Shown here in pieces: positions 52,246-62,725 of a DNA stretch of 64,000 nt. Source of the stretch: Nitrospira sp. (lineage in GTDB: Bacteria > Nitrospirota > Nitrospiria > Nitrospirales > Nitrospiraceae); the NCBI GenBank assembly GCA_005116955.1, contig SWDI01000001.1, forward strand, positions 1 through 64,000, read 5' to 3'. A program made the position numbers and the translations under genes. The number at the start of each line of letters is the position of its first letter. The first letter of the stretch is position 1. The notes under the pieces were generated by a model that was not told the origin of the DNA, made no database searches, and saw only the letters and a list, made by a program, of their open reading frames with translations.

Positions 52246-53694
52246 TCATCGTGACGGCGGACTACTATTGACAGCCTGAGCGGCTAGTTTGCTGTGTTTC
52301 ATCCCATACGCCGCATACACGAGAATGCCAATAACGGTCCATACCACAAAACGGATCCATGTAGCCCAAGGCAAACCAGCCATGAGGTATAGACATGCCG
52401 CGATGCTCATGATGGGCACTAAAGGCATGAAGGGAAGACGAAAGGGCCTGGGCAGATCCGGCTTTGCGTACCGGAGTAGCATGACCCCAAAACTCACGAG
52501 GATAAAGGCAAAGAAGGTTCCGATGTTGGTCATATCGGCCGCTTCCCCGATCTGGAACAACGCCGCCAGGATCGCGACAACCACTCCGGTCAGAATCGTT
52601 GCCCGATGGGGCGTTCCAAACGTTGGATGAACCTGTGAGAGCCTCGGGCTTAACAGCCGATCGCGCGACATAGCAAAGAACACGCGGATTTGTCCAAGCA
52701 TCATAACGATCAATACACTCGTGATACCCGCCACGGCTCCGATAGCCACAATAGCAGCGCCCCATTTAAACCCCACGACGCTGAGCGCTTCAGCCACTGG
52801 AGCGTGTATGTCAATTTGGCTGAGGGGAATCAGGCCGGTGAGGACCGCTGCCACGGAAATATAGAGCACGGTACACACCGCCAGCGAAGCAAGGATACCC
52901 AACGGAACGTCTCGTTGGGGGTTTTTAGCCTCCTCTGCCGCAGTTGAGACCGCATCGAACCCAATATAGGCAAAAAAGATGATGGCAGCCGCGGCACGGA
53001 CCCCTTCAAATCCGTTCGGCATGAAAGGTGTCCAGTTGTCAGTACTAACAGACGGAGCCCCTACGGCGATGAAGAAGAGAACCACCGCAAGTTTCAGCAG
53101 TACGATCATGCCGGCGGCACGGGCACTTTCCTTGATGCCTATCACGAGGATGGCCGTGACCAACAAGACGATGATGGCAGCTGGAAAATTGGCGATACTT
53201 CCCTCCGGACCACCCGCCCAATGCGGTGGATTCGTCGCCCAATAGGGCAATTCCAAGCCAGCGAGCGTCAATAATTTGTTGAAATAGCCGGACCAGCCGA
53301 TCGCAACCGCGACGCAGGCCACACCATATTCCAAAATGAGATTCCACCCCGTGAGCCAGGCCAGAAACTCACCCAGTGTGGCGTACGAAAAGGTATACGC
53401 AGACCCTGCAACCGGGATCATCGATGAAAATTCGGCATAACATAGCGCGGCTAACGCGCAGGTAATGCCGGAAAGAATGAAGGAGAGAACAATCCCTGGT
53501 CCCGCTCCTGGCCGGTGGGCATCACCGACGATGGCGGTTCCGACCAGGACGAAAATGCCGGTCCCAATAATCGCGCCGATCCCAAGCGCCGTGAGATCCC
53601 ACGCCGTCAATGTTTTCTTGAGACGATGCTCCGGATGTTCGGCATCAGCCAGAATTTGATCGATGGGTTTCGTTCGGAGCAGTTGGCTAATCAC
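52246..53694 (-). CDS. Amino acid permease (APC superfamily, cationic amino acid transporter type)
   Basis: About 482 residues with 12 or more membrane helices. LGIGAIIGTGIFVLVGTAI is the APC first-helix signature with its unwound glycines, SGITCALAALCYAEFSSMIP the second; AIIFFAYIGFDAVSTAAEEA and NPQRDVPLGI are typical of the YfnA/CAT group. Likely imports amino acids by proton coupling; the substrate is not deducible. I chose the GTG at 53694 because GGGAGG lies four bases upstream; a TTG start 18 bases earlier is possible. Confidence 0.9.
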   Translation of the reverse strand: MISQLLRTKPIDQILADAEHPEHRLKKTLTAWDLTALGIGAIIGTGIFVLVGTAIVGDAHRPGAGPGIVLSFILSGITCALAALCYAEFSSMIPVAGSAYTFSYATLGEFLAWLTGWNLILEYGVACVAVAIGWSGYFNKLLTLAGLELPYWATNPPHWAGGPEGSIANFPAAIIVLLVTAILVIGIKESARAAGMIVLLKLAVVLFFIAVGAPSVSTDNWTPFMPNGFEGVRAAAAIIFFAYIGFDAVSTAAEEAKNPQRDVPLGILASLAVCTVLYISVAAVLTGLIPLSQIDIHAPVAEALSVVGFKWGAAIVAIGAVAGITSVLIVMMLGQIRVFFAMSRDRLLSPRLSQVHPTFGTPHRATILTGVVVAILAALFQIGEAADMTNIGTFFAFILVSFGVMLLRYAKPDLPRPFRLPFMPLVPIMSIAACLYLMAGLPWATWIRFVVWTVIGILVYAAYGMKHSKLAAQAVNSSPPSR

Positions 53695-53825
53695 GGTCCC
53701 TCCCACGCTCAACGTACCGGAATTCGCTGTGATGGGGTCACGACGCTACGGCTCCATCTGAGATCAACGTATGGCCAGAGACCAGGGAACGAGTTGGCGG
53801 TGCTTGCTGGAACGGTCCGGAGAGA

Positions 53826-54566
53826 TCATGCACGCGTCCGGCGAGCCGCACGGAGCAGGGCTTCAAACAGCCGCCGATGGACCACATGCCGCTCGAACAA
53901 GAATTCGGGGTGCCATTGGATCGCGAGGAGAAATCGATGTGCGGGGGATTCGATCGCTTCGATGATCCCATCAGGTGCCATGGCACTCGCGCAGAGCGAC
54001 GGAGCGACTGTCTTGACCGATTGGTGATGGGAACTATTCACCATGAAGATTCTCTTTCCGACCACCTTGTTCAAGAGACTCTTGGGTGTCACGGTCACCG
54101 AGTGAGCGACATGGATCGCTTTCGCTTTTTGACGATGATCTAACGCACTGGGGACTTGTGCAGGAATGTCCTGATACAGGCTCCCTCCACAGGCGACATT
54201 CACCGTCTGCATCCCTCCGCAGATTCCTAGGAGGGGAAGATCCCGCTTCTTGGCCTGAAGGACTAACTCCAGCTCAAAGTTGGCACGGCGCTCGCTCACC
54301 AGTGGAAACTTGTAGCGCTGCCGCTCTCCATAGAGACTCGGCGGAAGGTCAGGCCCACTGCCGGTGAGGAGCAACCCATCAACACGGTCAAGAAGCCGTC
54401 GCCGGGCAGACGGTTCCGTTACCAGAGGAAGGATCAGAGGAATACCACCGAGTTCTTCAACAGCCCGAATGTAGCGAGCCCGCAAAAAATAGGTTGGCTC
54501 GTGACCACCCATGTCCTTCCTGTCACCGGCATTAAAGTCTGGGGTCACGCCAATTACAGGCTTCAT
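53826..54566 (-). CDS. Gamma-glutamyl-gamma-aminobutyrate hydrolase-like class I amidotransferase
   Basis: A 246-residue PuuD-like (peptidase C26) hydrolase. The N-terminus IGVTPDFNAG, YIRAVEELGGIPLILP and LLLTGSGPDLPPSLYG are family features, and the triad is visible: Cys in LGICGGMQTVN, His and Glu in AIQWHPEFL. Members cleave gamma-glutamyl bonds in polyamine or similar catabolism; the substrate here is unknown, as no putrescine genes are adjacent. Divergent from nothing nearby; 15 bases before it ends the frame of the following membrane protein. Confidence 0.9.
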   Translation of the reverse strand: MKPVIGVTPDFNAGDRKDMGGHEPTYFLRARYIRAVEELGGIPLILPLVTEPSARRRLLDRVDGLLLTGSGPDLPPSLYGERQRYKFPLVSERRANFELELVLQAKKRDLPLLGICGGMQTVNVACGGSLYQDIPAQVPSALDHRQKAKAIHVAHSVTVTPKSLLNKVVGKRIFMVNSSHHQSVKTVAPSLCASAMAPDGIIEAIESPAHRFLLAIQWHPEFLFERHVVHRRLFEALLRAARRTRA

Positions 54567-54580
54567 ACTCGATGCGCAGG

Positions 54581-54961
54581 CTAGTTCGTCGGAGCAGGAA
54601 CGACGGAGGTTCCCTCATTTTCGGCACCAACACCGAGGAAACGTACCGGACGATCGCCACTGAGATGCTCCGGGGTAATGAGGTAGGTCCCGTACACGCT
54701 GGGGACCCAGATACTTTTCGCCGTTGGCTCACTGAATCCCGAAAACACATAGGCGAGACCACCGACGATTCCACCGCCAATAGCAAATGCTGCTTTAAAC
54801 GGGAAATACAAGATTGTGGCGGCAGCTGAGGCAGCTCCCATGCCGGCCCCGGAAGCCGTCCCTTGCTGTGTGTCAGCGGACGACGACTGACTCCAAGCCG
54901 GAGCAACAAACATCGAACAGTAGGTGATGATGACGACGAGAACCACGATTGGGAGTCTCAC
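54581..54961 (-). CDS. Exported glycine-rich membrane protein, unknown
   Basis: A 126-residue protein with a signal peptide or N-terminal anchor (IVVLVVIITYCSMFVAP) followed by a Ser/Gly-rich linker and a second hydrophobic glycine-rich segment (AFAIGGGIVGGLAYVFSG). The last part (GTYLITPEHLSGDRPVRFLG) is soluble. I chose the GTG at 54961, which has AAGGAGG nine bases upstream; a longer frame begins 30 bases earlier. No family named. Confidence 0.6.
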   Translation of the reverse strand: MRLPIVVLVVIITYCSMFVAPAWSQSSSADTQQGTASGAGMGAASAAATILYFPFKAAFAIGGGIVGGLAYVFSGFSEPTAKSIWVPSVYGTYLITPEHLSGDRPVRFLGVGAENEGTSVVPAPTN

Positions 54962-55082
54962 GTGAAGCGCCTCCTTCCTTTTCAGATCCACAACGACGGG
55001 ATATCCAAATGATCATACACTAGTCCACGCGTGCGTTATAACAAATTCTCTCCCGAATGCAACCCCCGAGGGGTCTCGATCC

Positions 55083-55553
55083 TTAACAGGATGATGGCAC
55101 CGAATGATCAGGAGTCAGATCCAACTCTCCCAAGATGTAAGCGAGCACATCGTCTGCACGATTATTGGTCTCCTGATCTAGTTCAATGGACATCTCATCA
55201 ACATGGATTCGCTGATTTTCTTGGACCACACCCGCTTGCAGTCTTAGATCCAGCTTGCACCAGCAAACAGCTTGTGCAAAGCAATCCGCTATACGCTCTT
55301 GATAGTGAGGACGCTCCTGAGGGTCGAGTGTCGTCAAACTCTTTGCGAGTCGATCATCAAGTCGCATCCTTTGGCGAAGCCCCGCCACCTGGTCGGTTCT
55401 CATCTCGACGGAGATCTGAATGCCTGCTTTCCAACTCCGTTTTTTCACGTTGAACACACAGGCCAGCACATCGGGGCGCCCCTCGACGGGCTCAGGCCCG
55501 AAGAAGAACGTGACTCGATAAGATGGGACGTCCCGATTTGATTCTGGAACCAT
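55083..55553 (-). CDS. Conserved-looking hypothetical protein with a REP-like motif in frame
   Basis: A 156-residue soluble protein, start MVPESNRDVPSYRVTFFF, with many charged residues and Cys in CFAQAVCWCK. Base composition and absence of internal stops support coding, but no ribosome-binding site is clear. The stretch FFGPEPVEGRPD is encoded by CCTCGACGGGCTCAGGCCCGAAG (55481-55503 plus strand), the kind of REP-like palindrome that often reads PEPVEGR in proteins. I cannot name a family. Confidence 0.5.
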   Translation of the reverse strand: MVPESNRDVPSYRVTFFFGPEPVEGRPDVLACVFNVKKRSWKAGIQISVEMRTDQVAGLRQRMRLDDRLAKSLTTLDPQERPHYQERIADCFAQAVCWCKLDLRLQAGVVQENQRIHVDEMSIELDQETNNRADDVLAYILGELDLTPDHSVPSSC

Positions 55554-55634
55554 GGGGCATCATTGTACCATGATTGACACAGAGACTCGGAGCTTGATTG
55601 ACGCCTCTGTACCCCAAGGCTAAGATGGAAACCC

Positions 55635-56837
55635 ATGAGCGACAGTGCCCATCATACACGGATCGCTGAGATCCAAAACGCCCTCGGAAACATGGACAGC
55701 GTTGATGGGTGGCTTTTTTATGACTTTCGCGGCAGCGACCCGCTCGCGTATCGAGTGTTGCTCCTTGATCCGACCCAGCATGTCACTCGACGCTGGTACT
55801 ATTGGATACCGACAAGGGGGGAACCGGTCAAACTCCTTCATATGATCGAACCACATGTGTTGGATGAGTTACCCGGCCAAGTCCAGCAGTACGTGTCATG
55901 GGAACAACAACGTTTGCTCTTGGCCTCGCTGTTGCGAGATCGACGGAAAATTGCCATGCAGTATTCACCGTTCAACGCGGTTCCGTATCTGTCCAGAGTG
56001 GATGCCGGCACCGTTGAGTTGATCAGAAGTTTTGGGCTTGAGGTGGTCACATCAGCCGATCTCGTCCAACGATTTGAGGCAGTCTGGACAGATGAACAAC
56101 TGGAATCCCATCGGTATGCCGTGACAACGCTTAGGAACATCGTCGACGAGGCCTTCGCCCATGTGGCGTCATGTATCACCAACGAACGTCGGTTATCTGA
56201 ATATGATCTACAGCAGTTCATTCTCTCACGTATTCGCGATACAGGCATGACCACGTCCAGCGCTCCAATTGCAGCGGTTGATGCCCACAGCGCCGATCCC
56301 CATTATGGGCCGACTGCGTCAAGCTCCTCTCTCATCACTCGGGACAATTTGGTTCTGATCGACTTATGGGCAAAACAAACAGCACTGGGCTCGGTCTATG
56401 GGGATATCACCTGGACAGGCTATACCGGCACGGACGTACCAGCAAAGCAGCGCATGATCTTTGAACAAGTACGGCGCGGACGCGATGCAGCACTGTCGTT
56501 TGTCCAGGATCAGGTGGCTACGGGCCGATTTCCGTGCGGATGGGAAGTTGATGATGTCTGCCGCACGACGATTCGCACGGCGGGCTACGGTGACTTCTTC
56601 ATACATCGAACCGGCCACTCGATCGGTGAAGAAGTTCATGGTAATGGGGCCAATATCGACAACCTGGAAACTCAGGATAGCCGTCGGCTTCTGCCGAGAA
56701 CCTGCTTCTCTATCGAGCCGGGGATCTACCTGCCGGGAGAGTTTGGGATCAGGAGTGAGCTTGACGTCTATATATCGGATCGCGAAGCCGTGGTGTATGG
56801 GCTACCACTTCAAAGCGAAATCGTGTCTCTTCTCTGA
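55635..56837 (+). CDS. M24-family Xaa-Pro aminopeptidase-like protein
   Basis: A 400-residue creatinase/prolidase-fold metallopeptidase. The N-terminal domain (1-150) is creatinase-like. In the C-terminal pita-bread domain the expected metal ligands are visible: Asp in LVLIDLWAK, Asp in YGDITWTGY, His in HRTGHSIGEEVHGNGAN, Glu in CFSIEPGIYLP and Glu in GIRSELDVYIS. Thus likely an active dipeptidase or aminopeptidase P relative, acting in the cytosol. The start ATG at 55635 lies in TGGAAACCC ATG context with a weak ribosome-binding site. Confidence 0.9.
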   Translation: MSDSAHHTRIAEIQNALGNMDSVDGWLFYDFRGSDPLAYRVLLLDPTQHVTRRWYYWIPTRGEPVKLLHMIEPHVLDELPGQVQQYVSWEQQRLLLASLLRDRRKIAMQYSPFNAVPYLSRVDAGTVELIRSFGLEVVTSADLVQRFEAVWTDEQLESHRYAVTTLRNIVDEAFAHVASCITNERRLSEYDLQQFILSRIRDTGMTTSSAPIAAVDAHSADPHYGPTASSSSLITRDNLVLIDLWAKQTALGSVYGDITWTGYTGTDVPAKQRMIFEQVRRGRDAALSFVQDQVATGRFPCGWEVDDVCRTTIRTAGYGDFFIHRTGHSIGEEVHGNGANIDNLETQDSRRLLPRTCFSIEPGIYLPGEFGIRSELDVYISDREAVVYGLPLQSEIVSLL

Positions 56838-56871
56838 CATTTCTGTCTGAGCATTCTGCTTCGACCCTTTC

Positions 56872-56901
56872 TTGACACCATGTCTAAGGGGCGGCTAGAT
56901 T
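56872..56901 (+). promoter_or_regulatory. Promoter for the TatA-like gene
   Basis: A perfect TTGACA (56872-56877) and TAGATT (56896-56901) separated by 18 bases, 46 bases before the ATG at 56948. Confidence 0.5.
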
Positions 56902-56947
56902 CAGTCATCCCACAAGGGCACTCTCCGGATCACACGCGAGGCCGTGC

Positions 56948-57748
56948 ATGTTCGGCACAATGGGTTTCTCAGAACTCATTCTCATTCTCGTCATCGTGCT
57001 CATCATTTTTGGAGCAGGCCGTCTGCCACAGATCGGCGAGGGGGTCGGCAAGGCGTTGAAAGGCTTTCGAAAAGAAGTCGCCGACGTGCCTCAACCCGCT
57101 TCAGACCAGGTCCAACAAGAAACCGGGCAACCACAGGCAATTCAGACTCCGGCAAGTATCGCAGCAACAGTTCTACCACCGGCCACAGGATCATCGTCAG
57201 CAACAACGAGGCCGCACGCTCCCTATGTCCCTGGTCCGGAACTGACACCCGGCACCACGGCTTCTTTGCTGTACAACACAAGCCTTCAGAATCCGCAAAC
57301 AACCACGTTTCCCCCAAATCAAGCATCTCCATCTCCATCTGCCTCCAGCCCCGTGCTCTCGATGGAGGAACGGGCTGCAGCTCCCCCTCCAAGAGCTCAC
57401 GCGTCGTATCCACCGTTGCCGGCTGGTTCCCAGGCAAAACCGACCACCAAACGTCCTTCCGCTATTGTGAACAAAGATGCGGTGGCCCGCGTACAGGCAC
57501 AACAGGCCGCGCTCAAAGCTACACAATCAGCAGCGGTATCGCCCAATGACCTTCAGCATTTCGGTGAAGGACTCGGAGAGGTCGTACGAACGTTCCGGCA
57601 AGCCGTGACCGATGTCCGTAATAGCGTCGACCCTCAAATGAGTACGATTCAGGCCGAACTGGATGCGGCCAAAAAAGAAATCCAACAATCTATGGAAGCC
57701 GCTAAAGAATTACCGCCGCCGCAAGAAGATCCCCAGAAATCTGTGTGA
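56948..57748 (+). CDS. tatA: Sec-independent translocase TatA/TatB-type protein with long tail
   Basis: A 266-residue protein, far longer than the usual 60-100 (TatA) or 170 (TatB). Residues 1-47 are classical: short membrane helix (FSELILILVIVLIIFGAGRL), the FGAGRLPQ hinge and an amphipathic helix (GEGVGKALKGFRKEVADV). A Pro/Ser/Ala-rich linker of 150 residues follows. Residues 204-223 (HFGEGLGEVVRTFRQAVTDV) repeat the amphipathic helix, and a helical Gln/Glu-rich part (STIQAELDAAKKEIQQSME) precedes the end. TatB-like function is possible because of the long C-terminal region; no tatC is adjacent. Twin-arginine protein export across the inner membrane is the expected process. Confidence 0.88.
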   Translation: MFGTMGFSELILILVIVLIIFGAGRLPQIGEGVGKALKGFRKEVADVPQPASDQVQQETGQPQAIQTPASIAATVLPPATGSSSATTRPHAPYVPGPELTPGTTASLLYNTSLQNPQTTTFPPNQASPSPSASSPVLSMEERAAAPPPRAHASYPPLPAGSQAKPTTKRPSAIVNKDAVARVQAQQAALKATQSAAVSPNDLQHFGEGLGEVVRTFRQAVTDVRNSVDPQMSTIQAELDAAKKEIQQSMEAAKELPPPQEDPQKSV

Positions 57749-58124
57749 CCCTCATCCATAGAGCCTCCCCATATTTCACTCACATTCTTGCCGACTGATG
57801 TTTGCCCTCTTCGCACCACTCACATAAGGGATCGCTATCGCTGTAAGCGTTACCAAAATGCTCCAGCACCCGACCCTGACGTGACCCTTGAACAGGCTCA
57901 GTCGAACAGTTAAAGAGCCATTGATGCTTTAGAGAAAACGAGGGTTGGTCAGACAGTGCTACGTCTACTGGATCGGCTATGGGAGAGGCGGTCATTTTCT
58001 TTGTTCTGGCGGGAAGTGCCTACGAGCTTGGGGGAATAGATCCATATCGGAAAAATAGCAGCTGTTGGCCAGCAGAACGATAGTCTGGACGACACATGCT
58101 GATTCGGAAAAGCTTGCTCGTTAT
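57749..58124. other. Intergenic stretch between tatA and the PilZ gene
   Basis: No well-supported gene. A minus-strand frame (57780-57995, 71 codons) ends in a Cys-pair motif (LCEWCEEGK) but lacks a ribosome-binding site. Its interior STEPVQGS is encoded by the REP-like sequence listed separately, so I do not call it. Confidence 0.35.
57885..57909. repeat. REP-like palindrome remnant
   Basis: CCCTTGAACAGGCTCAGTCG plus AACAG resembles the common bacterial REP-like sequence centred on an AGGCTCAG core. A related sequence is at 55481-55503 inside a gene. Only two loosely similar copies, so low confidence. Confidence 0.35.
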
Positions 58125-58643
58125 TCAGGAGGGATTTCGACTTCGATTCAGGGCCTCAACCAGTCCGACCAATTCCTCTTGTACCGTCTTCTCCAACTCC
58201 ACAAACTGAATGCCCATGCCTGGAAATAGAAGGTATCGCTCCGGCTTGTTGCGGACCCAGGCAACCTTCGCCTTCGCTTTCAGCTTGTCCCACGGCCGAT
58301 CTGGCAACGCAAATTCGACCGTCAACTCGGTGCCTGGACTGAGAGGGGCACCACTCTCGATAAAGAGCCCGCCGCCCCCGATTCCCCCGGTGAGACTATC
58401 GAACTGCTTTCCTTCTGGCGTCGTACACCGGACCTTCAGCGCGAGAGGCGCACGGGGCTGCGCACGACAATGGGCAAATCGGCCATCTTCACCACTGACA
58501 ACCACGTGCTCGATAATGGCACCCCATGACATGCTACCCAATAACTGTCCAGAGGTGTCGTGTACGTTGATCGTCTCTTGCCCAGAATCAATAATGAGAG
58601 ACTTCCCTCGATGCCTCGTAGTGGAAACGACAGGAAACGTCAT
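58125..58643 (-). CDS. PilZ-domain protein
   Basis: A 172-residue cytosolic protein. The domain spans about residues 60-165: RAPLALKVRC (RxxxR-like first motif, somewhat altered), DSLTGGIGGGGLFIES (D/N-x-S-x-x-G motif, altered), PGTELTVEFALP and a C-terminal PGMGIQFVELEK. PilZ domains sense cyclic di-GMP, but here the first arginine motif is imperfect (RAQPRAPL), so binding is not certain. A tandem paralogue lies 37 bases upstream at 58681. Confidence 0.8.
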   Translation of the reverse strand: MTFPVVSTTRHRGKSLIIDSGQETINVHDTSGQLLGSMSWGAIIEHVVVSGEDGRFAHCRAQPRAPLALKVRCTTPEGKQFDSLTGGIGGGGLFIESGAPLSPGTELTVEFALPDRPWDKLKAKAKVAWVRNKPERYLLFPGMGIQFVELEKTVQEELVGLVEALNRSRNPS

Positions 58644-58680
58644 ACATCCCTTTTCCGGGTGGCGTAAGCCAGGAGTGGAA

Positions 58681-59208
58681 TTATGCTGCGTGCCCTATGC
58701 TCTGGGTTGATTTCACTAACTCATGAATTCGATCGCGGACATTCTCTGCTATTTCAGTGAACCGGATCCCCATTCCAGGACTGAAAGTATATTGATCAGC
58801 TTTTGGACAAACCCAGGCGACAGTTCCTTTTGCCGGCATCCATTCTTCGGATTTCTCTGGAAACGAGAACTCCATAGCCAGTCTGGTCCCTACAGGAAGA
58901 GGGGTCTGGCTTTCAATAAATAATCCTCCACCGCCAATACCACCAGCGCGACTCTCACATCGTGGTCCTTCTGGGCTGTTGTAGCGCACCCGGAACGCGA
59001 GCGAAATCCGAGGCTCTGACCGGACTTCTTTTTGTGCACCCACAACATCCACCTTGCGGTAGGCGAGTATTTGATCAATGACGAAGTCCCAGGGCAGGGA
59101 GCCAATTACCTCCCCCTTAACACCCAACAAGACAACCATTTCACGGGACGTGTCAAGTTCAACGACTTTGCCCTTGTGGCGAAGGCTCAAAGAGACAGGG
59201 TATTTCAC
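58681..59208 (-). CDS. PilZ-domain protein (paralogue)
   Basis: A 175-residue paralogue of the protein at 58125, with the same layout: SEPRISLAFRVRY (closer to RxxxR), SRAGGIGGGGLFIES, VGTRLAMEFSFPE, SPGMGIRFTEI. A helical end follows (VRDRIHELVKSTQ). Cyclic di-GMP binding is plausible but not proven. I placed the start at the GTG at 59208, with GGAGGG ahead. It precedes the other PilZ gene in the same direction. Confidence 0.8.
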   Translation of the reverse strand: MKYPVSLSLRHKGKVVELDTSREMVVLLGVKGEVIGSLPWDFVIDQILAYRKVDVVGAQKEVRSEPRISLAFRVRYNSPEGPRCESRAGGIGGGGLFIESQTPLPVGTRLAMEFSFPEKSEEWMPAKGTVAWVCPKADQYTFSPGMGIRFTEIAENVRDRIHELVKSTQSIGHAA

Positions 59209-59310
59209 AGGCCCTCCATCTGAAACACGCACGAAGCAAGTATAGCGCGGCGTTTCTGATTGTCGAGGAAAATGATGGGGTTAGGAGAAGCGAGGGAAGG
59301 AGCTAACGGC

Positions 59311-59340
59311 AGGGGGGGGGAATATCAATTTCCCCCCCCT
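59311..59340. terminator. Poly-G/poly-C hairpin between clpX and the PilZ genes
   Basis: A run of nine G is followed after a short A+T loop (AATATCAATT) by eight C, so both strands can form a long G-C stem. It follows the clpX stop by 50 bases in the direction of transcription and may end the clp transcript. There is no T-run. Homopolymers of this length are error-prone in sequencing. Confidence 0.45.
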
Positions 59341-59389
59341 ACGAATGATTAGCTAGATAGGCCTATCAATCAATAGAATGTGTCAGCTT

Positions 59390-60646
<1,257 letters not shown>

Positions 60647-60659
60647 GCACCCTCCTGCG

Positions 60660-61286
60660 TTACTTACCTTTGATCCCGTCGCCGGATTCTACTGCTTTCA
60701 TAAGTTTGGGTGGTCGTGTGATGACCTCGTCGATGAGGCCGTACCGCTTCGCTTCTTCGCCGGACATGAAATAGTCTCGTTCTGTGTCATGTGCGATCTT
60801 CTCAATCGGCTGGCCAGTGTGTTTGGCCATGATTTCATTGAGACGTTCACGAATCTTGAGAATTTCCCTGGCATGGATGTCAATTTCCGTCGCTTGTCCT
60901 TGGAACCCACCCAACGGTTGATGGATCATCACCCGAGCATTGGGTAGGGAAAAACGCTTGCCTTTTGTTCCGGCGGTCAATAGGAGCGCACCCATACTGG
61001 CAGCCTGACCGAGGCAGATGGTGTTGATCGGGGGCTTCACATATTGCATGGTATCGTAGATGCCCAATCCGGCAGTCACACTACCTCCCGGAGAGTTGAC
61101 GTAGAGATTAATATCTTTCTCGGGATCTTCTGATTCAAGAAAAAGCAGTTGCGCAATCACCAAGTTGGCAAACACATCATCGATTGGGGCTCCAAGAAAA
61201 ATGATGCGATCTTTGAGAAGGCGTGAGTAGATGTCATAGGCTCGTTCGCCTCGATTGGTTTGTTCGACTACCATCGGAACCAACAT
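60660..61286 (-). CDS. clpP: ATP-dependent Clp protease proteolytic subunit ClpP
   Basis: A 208-residue serine protease. Nucleophile Ser in [13 protein letters not shown], His in [11 protein letters not shown], and the Asp region [32 protein letters not shown] is the start signature. I placed the start at 61286 ([18 protein letters not shown]), with AAGGAA upstream; an open frame of 47 further codons upstream lies in the intergenic region after tig. Normal length; barrel-shaped tetradecamer in the cytosol with ClpX. Confidence 0.96.
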   Translation of the reverse strand: MLVPMVVEQTNRGERAYDIYSRLLKDRIIFLGAPIDDVFANLVIAQLLFLESEDPEKDINLYVNSPGGSVTAGLGIYDTMQYVKPPINTICLGQAASMGALLLTAGTKGKRFSLPNARVMIHQPLGGFQGQATEIDIHAREILKIRERLNEIMAKHTGQPIEKIAHDTERDYFMSGEEAKRYGLIDEVITRPPKLMKAVESGDGIKGK

Positions 61287-61335
61287 ATTGTTCAATTCCT
61301 TTCCCGGGCAACTCCGTACCCAACACCCGCCACGC

Positions 61336-62652
61336 CTATCCTTGAATGAACGCTTGACGATAGACAACATCCAGCGCCTTATCGGCCAAGATCCTCGCGC
61401 GTAATTCCTCAATAGAATCCTGGCCACCTGCCTGGATCATTTTCACGAGATCGGCCATCGGTACCCTGAGCTCCGTAGCTAGTCGAGTCACTTCATTATT
61501 CAGATCGTCCTGGGTCACCGACAAGCTTTCTTTCTCCGCGATGGCCTCAAGAATCAACCCTGCTTTTACACGACGATTTGCGTCCTCACGGTGCTCTTCG
61601 CGAATCTTCTTCAATTCTTCCGCATCTGGCGGAGAAGGGGAATCGGTGACGTTGCCGGGCTGTCGTGCTTGTAATTTCTGCTGCACAATCGTGCTGAGCT
61701 CTCGTTCTACAAGTGTATCAGGGAGATCAAAATGATGGGTCTCGATAAGGCGTTTGAGAAGAGTATCTTTGTAGGACTCCTCAATATCCCTCTTGAGCGC
61801 CTTTTCCATTTGGCCACGCAACTTGTCCCTTAACTCGTGGAGCGACGCATATGGTCCGCAGTCCTTGGCGAACTCATCGTCAAGGGTAGGGAGCTTTTTC
61901 TGTTTAACTCCCTTTATGACGAGGCGGAAGCTGACAGCTTTTCCCGCGACCCGTTGATCCGGATGGCTCACCGGATAGGTCTGAGGAATTTCTACCATAT
62001 CCCCTGCCTGTCTTCCGATCAGATGAGTGTCGATTTCAATCCCCAGCAAAGCGGCTTTTGACCCCACTCTATGGAGCTGGCCTTCCTTCTTTGTACCTTC
62101 GAGAGGAGCACCTTCCAGAAATCCTTCGAGATCGACGATGGCATAATCCCCTTCGGATAAAACCGTACCAGCTTGAGCCTCGTCCAGCCGAGCCTGTTGT
62201 TCACGCAACACTTCCAGAGCACGGTCTATCTGTTCCTCTGCAACCGTGCGCTTGTCGGCCTGGAGCGAAATGGGACTGGGGGACTTATAGTCGCGAAGTT
62301 CGATCGTCGGTTTGATTTCGACAGTCGCCGTGAACGTAAACGGGGCGTCTTTTTGGATTTTGACCCGATCCAGAGGGGGAATATCCACTACTACTGGACT
62401 AATCCCGGCCTCTTTGATGGCCCGACCATAGAAATCCGGCACGAGCTTTCGAATGACATCTTCTTCGATTGTTTTGGCATAACGCTTCTCTAAAATAGCC
62501 ACCGGGGCTTTCCCTGGTCGAAACCCTGGAATCCGAACCTGACGGTTGAGTTCCAAATAGGCTCGTGAAAATTGTTGCGCCACCTCATCGGCCGGCACCT
62601 CGATTTTCAAGGCGCGTTTCATCGGTCCTAACTCAGTCACTTCCATCTTCAT
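61336..62652 (-). CDS. tig: Trigger factor (ribosome-associated chaperone and prolyl isomerase)
   Basis: A 438-residue protein with the three family parts: the ribosome-binding N-terminal domain (motif GFRPGKAP at about residue 50), a PPIase (FKBP-like) domain around 160-245 ([19 protein letters not shown]) and the C-terminal chaperone arms (about 260-430). It is the first gene of tig-clpP-clpX. The start at 62652 (MKMEVTELG) is chosen because it begins the conserved domain; the open frame continues upstream into the tRNA fragment region. Confidence 0.95.
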   Translation of the reverse strand: MKMEVTELGPMKRALKIEVPADEVAQQFSRAYLELNRQVRIPGFRPGKAPVAILEKRYAKTIEEDVIRKLVPDFYGRAIKEAGISPVVVDIPPLDRVKIQKDAPFTFTATVEIKPTIELRDYKSPSPISLQADKRTVAEEQIDRALEVLREQQARLDEAQAGTVLSEGDYAIVDLEGFLEGAPLEGTKKEGQLHRVGSKAALLGIEIDTHLIGRQAGDMVEIPQTYPVSHPDQRVAGKAVSFRLVIKGVKQKKLPTLDDEFAKDCGPYASLHELRDKLRGQMEKALKRDIEESYKDTLLKRLIETHHFDLPDTLVERELSTIVQQKLQARQPGNVTDSPSPPDAEELKKIREEHREDANRRVKAGLILEAIAEKESLSVTQDDLNNEVTRLATELRVPMADLVKMIQAGGQDSIEELRARILADKALDVVYRQAFIQG

Positions 62653-62693
62653 CGTCGAAATGAGACTCCCTACTCCATAAGTGTTCGTTATAG

Positions 62694-62725
62694 TGGTGCG
62701 AGAGGGGGGACTTGAACCCCCACGG
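62694..62725 (-). pseudogene. tRNA-Leu-like 3' fragment
   Basis: The minus strand reads CGTGGGGGTTCAAGTCCCCC followed by CTCTCGCACCA: a complete T-arm and 3' acceptor with CCA of a class-II (Leu-type) tRNA. The matching 5' acceptor GCGAGAG and a credible D-arm or anticodon arm cannot be found in the next 150 bases. It could be the duplicated half left at an integrase attachment site or a decayed tRNA. Confidence 0.55.

Noticed and set aside
57780-57995. 71-codon minus-strand frame with a CEWC motif
   Set aside because: Start has no ribosome-binding site and its middle is encoded by a REP-like repeat; left as intergenic.
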